Assembly (NCBI RefSeq): GCF_012273655.1
Contig: NZ_JAAWWP010000001.1
Span: 496,001 to 560,000 of the forward strand
DNA: 64,000 nucleotides
Reading direction: 5' to 3'
Source of the DNA: Streptomyces physcomitrii
GTDB lineage: Bacteria > Actinomycetota > Actinomycetes > Streptomycetales > Streptomycetaceae
The notes under the pieces are model-generated. The model was not told the origin of the DNA. It saw only the letters and a list, made by a program, of their open reading frames with translations, and made no database searches. This document shows positions 9,283 to 17,039 of this stretch, one piece after another. Both the position numbers and the translations under genes were made by a program. Within the stretch, counting starts at the first letter, position 1. Each line of letters begins with the position of its first letter.

Positions 9283-9599
9283 GAAGACTCCGGAGGCAAG
9301 GAAGGAGGGAAGGGAGGGAGGGAAGCAAGAGGGAGGGAAGCAAGAGGGAGGGGAAGACCTGAGCGGGTTGCGAGGGCGCGAAGAGAGGCACGGAGACGGA
9401 CCCGGACACTCCGCCGTTCCACCCTGCCACCTGAACCGTCTTACGGGCACCGGCTTTTCCGTGCGCCGGACGCGGCGCCGGACCGCGCTCCGGCTCCGTG
9501 GCGGCGAGGCGGATGACCTGGTGACCGCGAGCCGGAGCGAAGGTGAGCCGTCGCCCGGAAGTGCCGAGAGACCGGCGTCCGGCACCCCATGTCCCGCGC
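9283..9599. other. 317-bp gap with a purine-rich tract
   Basis: No convincing gene is present. The first 80 bp are an almost pure G/A tract on the plus strand (9291-9355). The rest is GC-rich with mixed reading frames. It must hold the promoter of the minus-strand gene ending at 8797, but no clear -35/-10 pair stands out. Confidence 0.6.
9291..9355 (+). repeat. GA-rich tract with direct repeats and G-quadruplex potential
   Basis: The plus strand has runs of GGG separated by 1-2 bases (GGGAAGGGAGGGAGGG) followed by two copies of GAGGGAAGCAA. It lies immediately upstream of the TTG start at 9282, so the purines are on that gene's template strand. Confidence 0.75.
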
Positions 9600-9956
9600 T
9601 CAGCGGTCGCGTCGCCGCCGGGTGAGGCGGCGCAGGGCGTGCAGGCCGCGCGGTCCGGTACGGGGGCGTTGCCGCGAGGGTTGCCTGGGTTCGTAGCCGG
9701 GGCGTACGGAGCTCGGGCTTCTTCCGGGGCCGTCGTCGGGGGAGGGGAGCGGGGCCTTGCGTTGCGACTGGGCCTGGATCTCGTAGTGCGAGTCGTGGGC
9801 GGTCGCCCGGAAGGCCTCGTCGTAGGAGGCCAGGGCCGCACTGATCCCGGCACCGGCGCTGCCACGGTGCCGTACGTGCACCGCCAGCCGGGCGAGCGCA
9901 CCGAGGACCACGGCGAAGCTCCCCAGCACCACCAGGAACGGCCACACCTTGTCCAT
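9600..9956 (-). CDS. Small membrane-anchored hypothetical protein
   Basis: 118 residues. The N-terminus MDKVWPFLVVLGSFAVVLGAL forms one hydrophobic segment (about residues 5-22), followed by a cytoplasmic-looking basic tail. The tail contains SYDEAFRATAHDSHYE and ends in an Arg-rich stretch (RRLTRRRRDR). By the positive-inside rule the C-terminal part probably faces the cytoplasm. It is divergent from the M20 dipeptidase 113 bp away and on the same strand as the HEI-repeat gene. No enzymatic motif is visible, and I know it only as a small Streptomyces membrane protein of unknown role. Confidence 0.7.
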   Translation of the reverse strand: MDKVWPFLVVLGSFAVVLGALARLAVHVRHRGSAGAGISAALASYDEAFRATAHDSHYEIQAQSQRKAPLPSPDDGPGRSPSSVRPGYEPRQPSRQRPRTGPRGLHALRRLTRRRRDR

Positions 9957-10069
9957 GCCGGGGAGCCTACGTCCGGACCCCGACCGGTGGCGCGTCCCCG
10001 GGAAAGGAGCACAGGATCACAGATGCCTCCCGGCCGGGGCACCCCCTGAGGGCGGATAGGGTCGAAGAT

Positions 10070-11473
10070 ATGAGCGAGACCCTGGACAGCGCCGTCCGCA
10101 GCTATGTCGACACCCACCGCGAGGCCTTCCTCGGCGACCTCGCGGAGTGGCTGCGCATCCCGTCCGTGTCCGCTCAGCCGGCGCACGCCCAGGATGTCGA
10201 GCGCAGCGCGGACTGGCTGGCCGCTCAGCTCAAGGAGACCGGATTCCCGACCGTCGAGGTCTGGCCGACCGAAGGGCTCCCCGCCGTCTTCGCCGAGTGG
10301 CCGAGCGAGGATCCCGGCGCCCCGACGGTGCTCGTCTACGGGCACCACGATGTGCAGCCCGCCGCCCGCGAGGACGGCTGGGCCACCGAGCCCTTCGCGC
10401 CCGAGATCATCGACGGCAAGCTGTACGCACGGGGCGCGGCCGACGACAAGGGCCAGGTCTTCTTCCACACCCTGGCCGTGCGCGCGCACCTCGCCGCGAC
10501 CGGGCGGAACGCTCCGGCCGTCCACCTCAAGATGCTCGTCGAGGGCGAGGAGGAGTCGGGTTCCCCGCACTTCGCCGCGCTCGTCGAGGAGCATGCCGCC
10601 CGGCTGGGCGCCGATGTCGTGATCGTTTCGGACACCGGCATGTGGTCCGCCGAGACCCCCACCGTCTGCACCGGGATGCGCGGCCTCGCCGAGTGCGAGA
10701 TCACCCTGTACGGGCCCGCCGAGGACCTGCACTCCGGGTCGTTCGGCGGCGCGGTGCCGAATCCCGCGACCGCGCTCGCCCGGCTGGTCGCCGCGCTGCA
10801 CGACGAGGACGGCCGGGTCACGATCCCCGGCTTCTACGAGGGAGTCGAAGAACTCACGGAGCAGGAGCACGCCCTGTTCGCCGAACTCCCCTTCGACGAA
10901 GCCTCCTGGCTGGACACCGCCAAGTCGCAGGCGACGGCGGGCGAGCACGGCCGTACCACCCTGGAGCGCCTGTGGGCCCGTCCCACCGCCGAGGTCAACG
11001 GCATCGGCGGCGGCTACCAGGGCGAGGGAGGCAAGACGATCATCCCGTCCTCGGCGATGGTCAAACTGTCCTTCCGGCTGGTCGCCGACCAGGACCCGGA
11101 GCACATCGAGCGGATCGTCGGCGACTGGGTGGCCCGCCGCACCCCGGCGGGCATCCGTCAGGAGACGGTGTTCAGCGCCGGTACCCGCCCGTGCCTCGCG
11201 CCGCTCGACCACCCCGCGCTCGGCTCCCTCACCCGCGCGATGGGCCGCGCCTTCGGCCGGAGGATCCTGCTCACCCGTGAGGGCGGCTCCGGCCCCGCGG
11301 CCTGCCTCCAGGAAGTACTGGGGGTACCGGTGCTGTTCCTCGGTATCTCCGTACCCTCGGACGCCTGGCACGCGCCCAACGAGAAAGTCGAACTCGACCT
11401 GCTGCTCAAGGGGGCCGAGGCCGGCGCGTACCTGTGGTCCGACCTCGCCCAGAACTGGCCCGGGGCCACCTGA
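10070..11473 (+). CDS. M20 family dipeptidase
   Basis: 467 residues. Dinuclear-zinc M20 motifs appear in order: YGHHDVQP, RGAADDKGQ, the catalytic pair in VEGEEESGSP, VSDTGMW, and the C-terminal SDAWHAPNEKV. Length and motifs match cytosolic nonspecific dipeptidases that hydrolyse small peptides; the substrate cannot be told from sequence. It has no signal peptide. The dimerisation domain (about 210-370) holds the ligand-binding LHSGSFGG segment. The ATG at 10070 follows TAGGGT (10057-10062) by 7 bp without a Shine-Dalgarno, so the message is probably leaderless. nudC follows 67 bp downstream on the same strand and may be cotranscribed. Confidence 0.92.
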   Translation: MSETLDSAVRSYVDTHREAFLGDLAEWLRIPSVSAQPAHAQDVERSADWLAAQLKETGFPTVEVWPTEGLPAVFAEWPSEDPGAPTVLVYGHHDVQPAAREDGWATEPFAPEIIDGKLYARGAADDKGQVFFHTLAVRAHLAATGRNAPAVHLKMLVEGEEESGSPHFAALVEEHAARLGADVVIVSDTGMWSAETPTVCTGMRGLAECEITLYGPAEDLHSGSFGGAVPNPATALARLVAALHDEDGRVTIPGFYEGVEELTEQEHALFAELPFDEASWLDTAKSQATAGEHGRTTLERLWARPTAEVNGIGGGYQGEGGKTIIPSSAMVKLSFRLVADQDPEHIERIVGDWVARRTPAGIRQETVFSAGTRPCLAPLDHPALGSLTRAMGRAFGRRILLTREGGSGPAACLQEVLGVPVLFLGISVPSDAWHAPNEKVELDLLLKGAEAGAYLWSDLAQNWPGAT

Positions 11474-11540
11474 CTCGCGCCGCCCACCGTCCGCCGAACC
11501 CGCCGTCGCACCCTCACTCCCCGGGAGTTGGAAGCACCCT

Positions 11541-12488
11541 GTGACTACCTGGACCGACCACAGCCCCGAGCGTCCGCTGGCGCTCACCGCGCCCAGCGGC
11601 ATCGACCGCGCCGCACACCACCGGCTCGACGAGGCCTGGCTCGCCGCGGCCTGGAGCCACCCCACGACCCGGGTCTTCGTCGTCTCCGGCGGTCAGGTGC
11701 TCATCGACGAGACGGCCGACGGCCGCACCGAGATCGTCATGACGCCCTCCTTCGAGGCGCCGCCCACCGAGTCCCACCGCTACTTCCTCGGCACCGACGA
11801 GGAGGGCGTCAGCTACTTCGCCCTGCAGAAGGACGCGCTGCCGGGCCGCATGGACCAGTCCGCGCGGCCCGCCGGACTGCGCGAGGCCGGGCTGCTGCTC
11901 TCCCCGCGCGACGCCGGGCTGATGGTGCACGCGGTCGCCCTGGAGAACTGGCAGCGGCTGCACCGCTTCTGCTCCCGCTGCGGGGAGCGCACCGCCATCG
12001 CCGCCGCGGGGCACATCCGGCGCTGCGCCGCCTGCGGTGCGGAGCACTACCCGCGTACCGACCCCGCCGTGATCATGCTCGTCACCGACACGAAGGACCG
12101 GGCGCTGCTCGGCCGCCAGGTGCACTGGCCGGAGGGCCGCTTCTCCACCCTCGCGGGCTTCGTCGAGCCCGGGGAGTCCATCGAGGACTCGGTGCGCCGG
12201 GAGGTCTTCGAGGAGGCCGGGGTGGTGGTCGGCGAGGTCGAGTACGTGGCCAGCCAGCCCTGGCCCTTCCCGTCCAGCCTGATGCTCGGCTTCCGCGCCC
12301 AGGCGACGTCCTCGGAGATCAACGTCGACGGCGAGGAGATCCACGAGGCCCGCTGGTTCTCCCGCGAGGAACTCGAAGCGGGCTTCGCCTCGGGCGAGGT
12401 CCTGCCGCCGTACGGCATCTCCATCGCCGCCCGTCTGGTGGAACTCTGGTACGGCAAGCCGCTGCCGCAGCGCCAGGGCGCCTTCTGA
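11541..12488 (+). CDS. nudC: NAD(+) diphosphatase NudC
   Basis: 315 residues from a GTG at 11541. A zinc ribbon (Cys144, Cys147, Cys162, Cys165) is followed by the NUDIX box (GFVEPGESIEDSVRREVFEE, from residue 206). The NADH-pyrophosphatase signature SQPWPFPSS begins at residue 238. This combination is diagnostic for NudC, which splits NAD(H) to NMN(H) and AMP and removes NAD caps from RNA. The open frame extends upstream into the dipeptidase gene, but in the wrong codon context. Its convergent neighbour is the mycoredoxin gene, with a strong hairpin between them. In mycobacteria nudC also neighbours mrx1 and uvrD2 (recollection). Confidence 0.93.
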   Translation: MTTWTDHSPERPLALTAPSGIDRAAHHRLDEAWLAAAWSHPTTRVFVVSGGQVLIDETADGRTEIVMTPSFEAPPTESHRYFLGTDEEGVSYFALQKDALPGRMDQSARPAGLREAGLLLSPRDAGLMVHAVALENWQRLHRFCSRCGERTAIAAAGHIRRCAACGAEHYPRTDPAVIMLVTDTKDRALLGRQVHWPEGRFSTLAGFVEPGESIEDSVRREVFEEAGVVVGEVEYVASQPWPFPSSLMLGFRAQATSSEINVDGEEIHEARWFSREELEAGFASGEVLPPYGISIAARLVELWYGKPLPQRQGAF

Positions 12489-12585
12489 GCCGGTGACGGA
12501 CGGACGGCTCGTACTCCCGCACCGGGCCCTGCTCGCGACCGGATCGGTCTGACGGCGCGAGCGGGCCCGCCCGATGCGCGGTGCC

Positions 12586-12613
12586 GCGGGGGCCGGACCT
12601 GCCCGGCCCCCGC
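12586..12613. terminator. Bidirectional hairpin between nudC and mrx1
   Basis: A perfect 11-bp stem, GCGGGGGCCGG (12586-12596) against CCGGCCCCCGC (12603-12613), with a 6-nt loop between convergent genes. No U-tract is present, as is common for Streptomyces terminators. Confidence 0.7.
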
Positions 12614-12631
12614 CTCACCGCTCCGCCGGGA

Positions 12632-12886
12632 TCAGGCTCCCAGGGCCTGCTTGACCTGCGCCAGGCTGGGGTTGGTCATGACGACCTCGGCGCCGCCCTC
12701 GGGGATCACCTGCACCGTGGGGACCGTCTGATTGCCGCCGTTGGCCTTCTCCACGAAGGCGGCCGACTCCGGGTCCTGTTCGATGTTGATCTCGTTGTAC
12801 GCGATGCCTTCGCGGTCCAGCTGGCCCTTCAGCCGGCGGCAGTAGCCGCACCACGTGGTGCTGTACATCGTCACAGTGCCCGGCAT
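12632..12886 (-). CDS. mrx1: Mycoredoxin (glutaredoxin-fold mycothiol-dependent reductase)
   Basis: 84 residues with a glutaredoxin fold. The redox motif WCGYC (Cys13, Cys16) is followed by the cis-proline TVPTV motif (QTVPTVQVIP). Actinobacterial mycoredoxins of this length reduce protein-mycothiol mixed disulfides. The ATG at 12886 has an AAGGAG site about 8 nt upstream. A perfect sigma-R type promoter (GGAAT-N18-GTT) lies about 53-78 bp upstream, so it should be induced by thiol oxidation through SigR, which is encoded 38 kb away in this window. It is divergent from uvrD2. Confidence 0.92.
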   Translation of the reverse strand: MPGTVTMYSTTWCGYCRRLKGQLDREGIAYNEINIEQDPESAAFVEKANGGNQTVPTVQVIPEGGAEVVMTNPSLAQVKQALGA

Positions 12887-12938
12887 GTCGAGTGCTCCTT
12901 CACGGATCCAAGTGGGAATTGCCCCTCGCAACAGATCG

Positions 12939-12964
12939 AACGCACGCGCACCGGTCACCATTCC
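12939..12964 (-). promoter_or_regulatory. Sigma-R dependent promoter of mrx1
   Basis: On the minus strand GGAAT (12964-12960) and GTT (12941-12939) are separated by exactly 18 bp, matching the sigma-R consensus. A start about 7 nt downstream would give a leader of roughly 45 nt to the mrx1 ATG. Confidence 0.75.
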
Positions 12965-13054
12965 CGGCGTGACGGTCACCGGACGCGGACCGTACGAAGA
13001 TCTGTCGCAAGCCACGGACATGTGTACCCGCAACCCCGGAAGAGGGAGGGGTTC

Positions 13055-13116
13055 TTGTCCACAGTGAAGCCTGTCCGGTGCGACGAGTCGTACCGTCCTC
13101 ACGGCCTTGTGGACAC
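13055..13116. promoter_or_regulatory. DnaA box and near-box upstream of uvrD2
   Basis: TTGTCCACA at 13055-13063 is an exact Streptomyces-type DnaA box. TGTGGACAC at 13108-13116, in the opposite orientation, has one mismatch. Both lie in the mrx1-uvrD2 divergent region, within about 100 bp of the uvrD2 start. Confidence 0.5.
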
Positions 13117-13155
13117 AGCGCACGCCCGCTCCCGGCGACCTGGCAGCATGGCGGG

Positions 13156-15375
13156 GTGACCGCAGCTCCGCATCCCACCCTCTTCTCCGGCGAGCACGGC
13201 GACGGCCAGTTCGCGGCCCCGCCGCGCGACGCCGACGCCGTACTCGACGGACTCGACCCCGAACAGCGCGAGGTCGCCACCGCGCTGCACGGACCGGTGT
13301 GCGTGCTCGCCGGAGCAGGAACCGGCAAGACCCGGGCCCTCACCCACCGCATCGCCTACGGCGTGCTCGCCGGGATACTCCAGCCCGGCAGCGTGCTCGC
13401 CGTCACCTTCACCAACCGCGCCGCGGGCGAGATGCGCGGGCGCCTGCGCCAGCTCGGTGCCCAGGGTGTGCAGGCCCGCACCTTCCACTCGGCGGCCCTG
13501 CGCCAGCTCCAGTACTTCTGGCCCAAGGCCGTCGGCGGCGAACTCCCGCGCATCGCCGAACGCAAGGTCCAGCTCGTCGCGGAGGCGGCGGCGGGCTGCC
13601 GCGTCCGGCTCGACCGGAGCGAACTGCGGGAGGTCACCGGCGAGATCGAATGGGCGAAGGTCACCCAGACCGTGCCCGCCGACTACGCCGCCGCCTCCGC
13701 CAAGGCGGGCCGCCAGAGCCCCCGGGACTCCGCGGAGATCGCCCAGGTCTACTCCGCCTACGAGTCCCTGAAGCGGGACCGGTCCGTCATCGACTTCGAG
13801 GACGTGCTGCTGCTCACCGTCGGCATCCTCCAGGACCGGCACGACATCGCCGAGGCGGTCCGCGCCCAGTACCAGCACTTCGTGGTCGACGAGTACCAGG
13901 ACGTCAGCCCTCTCCAGCAGCGCCTGCTGGAACTCTGGCTCGGCGAACGCGACAGCCTCTGCGTCGTCGGCGACGCCAGCCAGACCATCTACTCCTTCAC
14001 CGGCGCCACCCCCGACCACCTGCTCGACTTCCGCGTCCGGCACCCCGGCGCCACCCTGGTCAAGCTGGTCCGTGACTACCGCTCCTCCCCGCAGGTGGTC
14101 CACCTGGCCAACGGACTGCTGCTCCAGGCGCGCGGCCGGGCCGCCGACCACCGGCTCGAACTCGTCTCCCAGCGGGAGTCCGGGCCCGAACCCGCCTACC
14201 GCGAGTACCCGGACGAGCCCGCCGAAGCCGAGGGTGCCGCCCGCCGCATCCGCGAGCTGATCGCCTCGGGCACCCCCGCCGGGGAGATCGCCATCCTCTT
14301 CCGTACCAACTCCCAGTCCCAGATCTACGAACAGGCGCTCGCCGACGCGGGGATCGCCTACCAACTGCGCGGCGCCGAGCGGTTCTTCGAGCGCACCGAG
14401 GTGCGCGAGGCCGGGGCCGCACTGCGGGGCGCCGCCCGCTTCGGCGGCAACGACGCGCTGCTCGACGACGCCGTCGACCTGCCCTCCCAGGTGCGCGCCG
14501 TGCTGTCCACCAAGGGCTGGCAGCCCGCCCCGCCCGCGGGTTCGGGCGCCGTACGGGAACGCTGGGAGTCGCTTGCGGCGCTGGTCCGGCTCGCCGAGGA
14601 CTTCGCCCGGGCCCGTCCGGAGGCCAATCTCGGTGAACTCGTCGCCGAACTCGACGAACGCGCGAGCGCCCAGCACGCCCCCACCGTCGACGGCGTCACT
14701 CTCGCCTCCCTGCACGCCGCCAAGGGCCTGGAGTGGGACGCCGTCTTCCTGGTCGGCGTGGCCGAGGGCATGATGCCCATCTCCTACGCCAAGACCGAGC
14801 CGCAGGTCGAGGAGGAGCGCCGACTGCTCTACGTCGGGGTCACCCGGGCCCGCCGCCACCTCGGCGTCTCCTGGTCGCTCTCCCGCTCGCCCGGCGGCCG
14901 CGGGGGACGCAGGCCGAGCCGCTTCCTCGACGGACTGCGGCCCGGCTCCACGGGCCCCGCCGTCCAGTCCGCCGGGGGCGGCGCGGGCATCGAACGCGGC
15001 ACCTCACTGCCCAGCGGCGTCCGGCCCCGCCCCACCGTCCGCACACCCGCGCGGTGCCGGGTCTGCGGGCGCTCGCTCACCGACGCGGGCGAGATGAAGC
15101 TGATGCGCTGCGAGGACTGCCCCTCCGACATGGACGAGGGCCTCTACGAGCGGCTCCGGGACTGGCGGGCCGCCCAGGCACAGCTCAGCGGGCAGCCCGA
15201 CTTTTGCGTGTTCACCGACAAGACACTCATCGCCATCGCCGAGTCCGTCCCCGAGGACGAGCGCGAGCTCTCCCGTATCCCCGGCGTCCTCGCCCGGAAA
15301 CTTCGCCGGTACGGAGCCGATGTTCTCGCCATATGCGCAGGTCAGGTCCCCGAGGCCGAGAGCGCGGACGACTGA
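13156..15375 (+). CDS. uvrD2: UvrD2-type ATP-dependent DNA helicase with tetracysteine and HRDC domains
   Basis: 739 residues from a GTG at 13156. The SF1A motor has GAGTGKT (53-59), VVDEYQDVS, IYSFTGA, LASLHAAKGLEWD and VGVTRARRHL. It is followed by a tetracysteine module (Cys634-x2-Cys637 and Cys652-x2-Cys655) and a C-terminal HRDC domain (about 670-735). That architecture is the mycobacterial UvrD2 type, a 3'-5' helicase that is essential there (family knowledge). The start fits CAGCAT (13144-13149) followed by 6 bp, predicting a leaderless message; an upstream in-frame extension to 13078 has no ribosome-binding site. DnaA boxes lie upstream. The wblC leader promoter begins directly after the stop codon. 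Confidence 0.92.
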   Translation: MTAAPHPTLFSGEHGDGQFAAPPRDADAVLDGLDPEQREVATALHGPVCVLAGAGTGKTRALTHRIAYGVLAGILQPGSVLAVTFTNRAAGEMRGRLRQLGAQGVQARTFHSAALRQLQYFWPKAVGGELPRIAERKVQLVAEAAAGCRVRLDRSELREVTGEIEWAKVTQTVPADYAAASAKAGRQSPRDSAEIAQVYSAYESLKRDRSVIDFEDVLLLTVGILQDRHDIAEAVRAQYQHFVVDEYQDVSPLQQRLLELWLGERDSLCVVGDASQTIYSFTGATPDHLLDFRVRHPGATLVKLVRDYRSSPQVVHLANGLLLQARGRAADHRLELVSQRESGPEPAYREYPDEPAEAEGAARRIRELIASGTPAGEIAILFRTNSQSQIYEQALADAGIAYQLRGAERFFERTEVREAGAALRGAARFGGNDALLDDAVDLPSQVRAVLSTKGWQPAPPAGSGAVRERWESLAALVRLAEDFARARPEANLGELVAELDERASAQHAPTVDGVTLASLHAAKGLEWDAVFLVGVAEGMMPISYAKTEPQVEEERRLLYVGVTRARRHLGVSWSLSRSPGGRGGRRPSRFLDGLRPGSTGPAVQSAGGGAGIERGTSLPSGVRPRPTVRTPARCRVCGRSLTDAGEMKLMRCEDCPSDMDEGLYERLRDWRAAQAQLSGQPDFCVFTDKTLIAIAESVPEDERELSRIPGVLARKLRRYGADVLAICAGQVPEAESADD

Positions 15376-15388
15376 TGCAAACTCGTCG

Positions 15389-15428
15389 AAAAAATAGTTT
15401 GCGCACCCCGCTGTCAGCCCCATAGGTT
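15389..15428 (+). promoter_or_regulatory. WhiB7/WblC-type autoregulated promoter of the wblC leader
   Basis: An A/T-rich block (AAAAAATAG, 15389-15397) lies directly upstream of a -35-like TTGCGC (15399-15404). An 18-bp spacer leads to TAGGTT (15423-15428). An AT-rich element just above the -35 is the known recognition feature of WhiB7/WblC with the principal sigma factor. Positive autoregulation is inferred. Confidence 0.65.
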
Positions 15429-15538
15429 CTAAGCACACGGGAACAGAGGCTTCTGTGAAGCCCTGAACGCGTGGTGTACTCGAACATATCCGGACCGGTT
15501 CTGCCGGTCCCCTGAGACGCCGAGAGGAGGCGATTGAA

Positions 15539-15868
15539 GTGATCAGCATCAGCAGCACCAACTCCCCGATGACCGCCAAAGCGGCCGATTGCTCTGTCGT
15601 CTCCACCAGCCTGCTCGGCTTCTCGAACTCGGGAACTGGTCTGTCCGGCATCTCCGCCGGTCTGCCCGTTTCCGGCGTCGAGTTCGCGGGTCTGGGCATC
15701 CGTGAGCGCGACGAGCGACCGACCCAGGCACCGGCGGCAGTAGCAGCAGTGGCAGAGCTTCAGGCCTATGTCCCTGCCGCAGCCGGTGCCGGCAATCGGA
15801 AGCAGATGACGCAGCACCACACCATGTGGGCCTTCCGCGGGCTCGAACCCTGGAGCGATCCAACCTGA
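15539..15868 (+). CDS. wblC leader ORF (attenuation peptide, 109 codons)
   Basis: A GTG at 15539 is preceded by AGGAGG at about 8 nt, the best ribosome-binding site nearby. The 109-residue product begins VISISSTNSPM and ends RGLEPWSDPT. It is Ser/Gly/Ala-rich, with no domain I know and no membrane segment. It fills the long leader between the promoter at 15.4 kb and wblC. Its last codons contain TTCCGCGG (15833-15840), complementary to the left arm of the terminator downstream, and its stop codon lies in a small hairpin. It therefore looks like a regulatory uORF whose translation controls antitermination. Upstream-ORF control of wblC/whiB7 transcription has been reported from antibiotic-stalling studies (recollection). 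The peptide may have no function of its own. Confidence 0.75.
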   Translation: MISISSTNSPMTAKAADCSVVSTSLLGFSNSGTGLSGISAGLPVSGVEFAGLGIRERDERPTQAPAAVAAVAELQAYVPAAAGAGNRKQMTQHHTMWAFRGLEPWSDPT

Positions 15869-15934
15869 TCCATGATCAGGACGGCGCCTCAGGGCCGCGG
15901 AACCCCACCCGGGATCCGCGGCCCTTCTGTTTTC
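15864..15934 (+). terminator. Rho-independent attenuator upstream of wblC
   Basis: CCTGATC-CAT-GATCAGG (15864-15880) overlaps the leader ORF stop. It is followed by a perfect 10-bp stem, GGGCCGCGGA (15892-15901) against TCCGCGGCCC (15915-15924), and the U-rich TTCTGTTTT. It sits 109 nt before the wblC start. The left arm can alternatively pair with TTCCGCGG at 15833-15840 inside the leader ORF, giving mutually exclusive structures. Confidence 0.8.
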
Positions 15935-16042
15935 TCCGGACGAGAGAGAAAGCACACAAGGAGGTGCCTCGGGATGCAGGACCCGGTACCACCACGCCAG
16001 GCGGCCAACAGGCCGCTACGACAAGACGAGGAAGACAACACC

Positions 16043-16411
16043 GTGCAACTCGAAGCGCACGCCCCGTCCGTACCGCCTTCACAGCCCGTCCTTTCGCCCC
16101 GTACCTCGGAGAACTCCACCTTGAGCCCCCTCACCGCGCTGACCGCGCTCGACGACGCCATCGAGAACCTCGGCGTACCCGTCCCCTGCCGCGCCTACGA
16201 CCCTGAGGTCTTCTTCGCCGAGTCCCCGGCGGACGTCGAGTACGCCAAGTCCCTCTGCCGCACCTGCCCGCTCGTCGAGGCCTGCCTCGCGGGCGCCAAG
16301 GAGCGCCGTGAGCCCTGGGGCGTCTGGGGCGGCGAGCTGTTCGTGCAGGGCGTGGTCGTGGCCCGCAAGCGGCCCCGTGGCCGCCCGCGCAAGAACCCGG
16401 TCGTGGCATGA
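16043..16411 (+). CDS. wblC: WhiB-family regulator WblC (WhiB7 orthologue)
   Basis: 122 residues from a GTG at 16043. Four cluster-ligand cysteines (Cys49, Cys72, Cys75, Cys81) are followed by the GVWGG turn (93-97) and a C-terminal AT-hook RGRPRKN. The AT-hook separates WblC/WhiB7 from other Wbl proteins. It binds the principal sigma factor and activates intrinsic antibiotic-resistance genes during translational stress. The start is preceded by GAGGA. Open frame upstream to 15872 crosses the attenuator and is not coding. Expression should depend on the AT-rich promoter at 15.4 kb and the attenuator. A small gene overlaps its stop codon, so the two are probably translationally coupled. Confidence 0.95.
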   Translation: MQLEAHAPSVPPSQPVLSPRTSENSTLSPLTALTALDDAIENLGVPVPCRAYDPEVFFAESPADVEYAKSLCRTCPLVEACLAGAKERREPWGVWGGELFVQGVVVARKRPRGRPRKNPVVA

Positions 16412-16731
16412 ACACCCCGGGAACCATCGACCACCCCGTCACAGCCGACCCCAAGAAGCAGGCCCCGATGAAGCCGTCCACCCACGAGCCCACCGGCTCC
16501 GCAAGCCCAGATCAGAACACTTCCAGCGCGACCGGCTCGCGCCAGAACAGGACCCGCGAAATGCAACTCATCCCAGAAGCCCTGGCGCGCGCACATATGC
16601 AACAGACGCTGCGCGACGCCGAGGCCGAACGAACCTCCCTGCACCTCATCTCCGCCCGCCGGATGCAGAAGCGCGCCGAACGCGCCTCGCTCCGTGCCCG
16701 CCGGGCGCTGGCGATGGCGGTGATGCAGTAG
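16408..16731 (+). CDS. Small hypothetical protein coupled to wblC
   Basis: 107 residues. The ATG at 16408 overlaps the wblC stop as ATGA, indicating translational coupling. The N-terminal half is Pro/Thr/Ser-rich and probably disordered. The C-terminal half is a helical Ala/Arg/Leu/Met-rich segment (LARAHMQQTLRDAEAERTS, then RMQKRAERASLRARRAL) that could be amphipathic or bind nucleic acid. There are no cysteines and no recognised domain. Cotranscription suggests a role in the WblC response, but none is shown by the sequence. Two hairpins follow downstream. Confidence 0.75.
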   Translation: MNTPGTIDHPVTADPKKQAPMKPSTHEPTGSASPDQNTSSATGSRQNRTREMQLIPEALARAHMQQTLRDAEAERTSLHLISARRMQKRAERASLRARRALAMAVMQ

Positions 16732-16752
16732 GTCCCGCAACAGGCCCGTCGA

Positions 16753-16800
16753 CCGAGGAAGCCGGACCGCTGTCCCCATGACGGCGGCCCGCTTCCTCGG
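16753..16800 (+). terminator. Hairpin downstream of the wblC operon
   Basis: CCGAGGAAGC (16753-16762) pairs perfectly with GCTTCCTCGG (16791-16800) around a 28-nt loop. No U-tract follows. It may be a first, weaker terminator or an mRNA end-protection hairpin. Confidence 0.5.
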
Positions 16801-16865
16801 CTGACGGCGCTTCGACGTCGCCCCCTCGCCGCACGGCGGCATGCGTGGCGAGGTCACGAATCTCA

Positions 16866-16908
16866 GAGAGGCGCCGGTCCCAGGGATCGGCGCCTCTCTT
16901 TCTTTCTT
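16866..16908 (+). terminator. Intrinsic terminator of the wblC operon
   Basis: An 11-bp perfect stem, GAGAGGCGCCG (16866-16876) against CGGCGCCTCTC (16888-16898), is followed by TTTCTTTCTT. This is a textbook Rho-independent terminator on the plus strand. Confidence 0.85.
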
Positions 16909-16990
16909 GTCCTTCGGCTTCGGCGCCTCTCCACACACCCGCGCCGGGTTTCTGTCCGAGTCCGGTCCGAGGCCGGTGAGTCCGACCGAA

Positions 16991-17033
16991 GTTGCAGAGG
17001 ACCCTTTGCAGAGAGTCCTCTGTAACTTAGCCT
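16991..17033 (+). promoter_or_regulatory. Operator/promoter of the ArsR-MFS operon
   Basis: GTTGCAGAGGAC (16991-17002) and GTCCTCTGTAAC (17015-17026) form a 12-12-12 inverted repeat with one mismatch. TTGCAG (17006-17011) and TAGCCT (17028-17033), 16 bp apart, look like the -35 and -10. The -35 therefore lies at the centre of the repeat. TAGCCT is 6 bp from the ATG, so the mRNA is probably leaderless. Confidence 0.65.
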
Positions 17034-17039
17034 GGCGGC

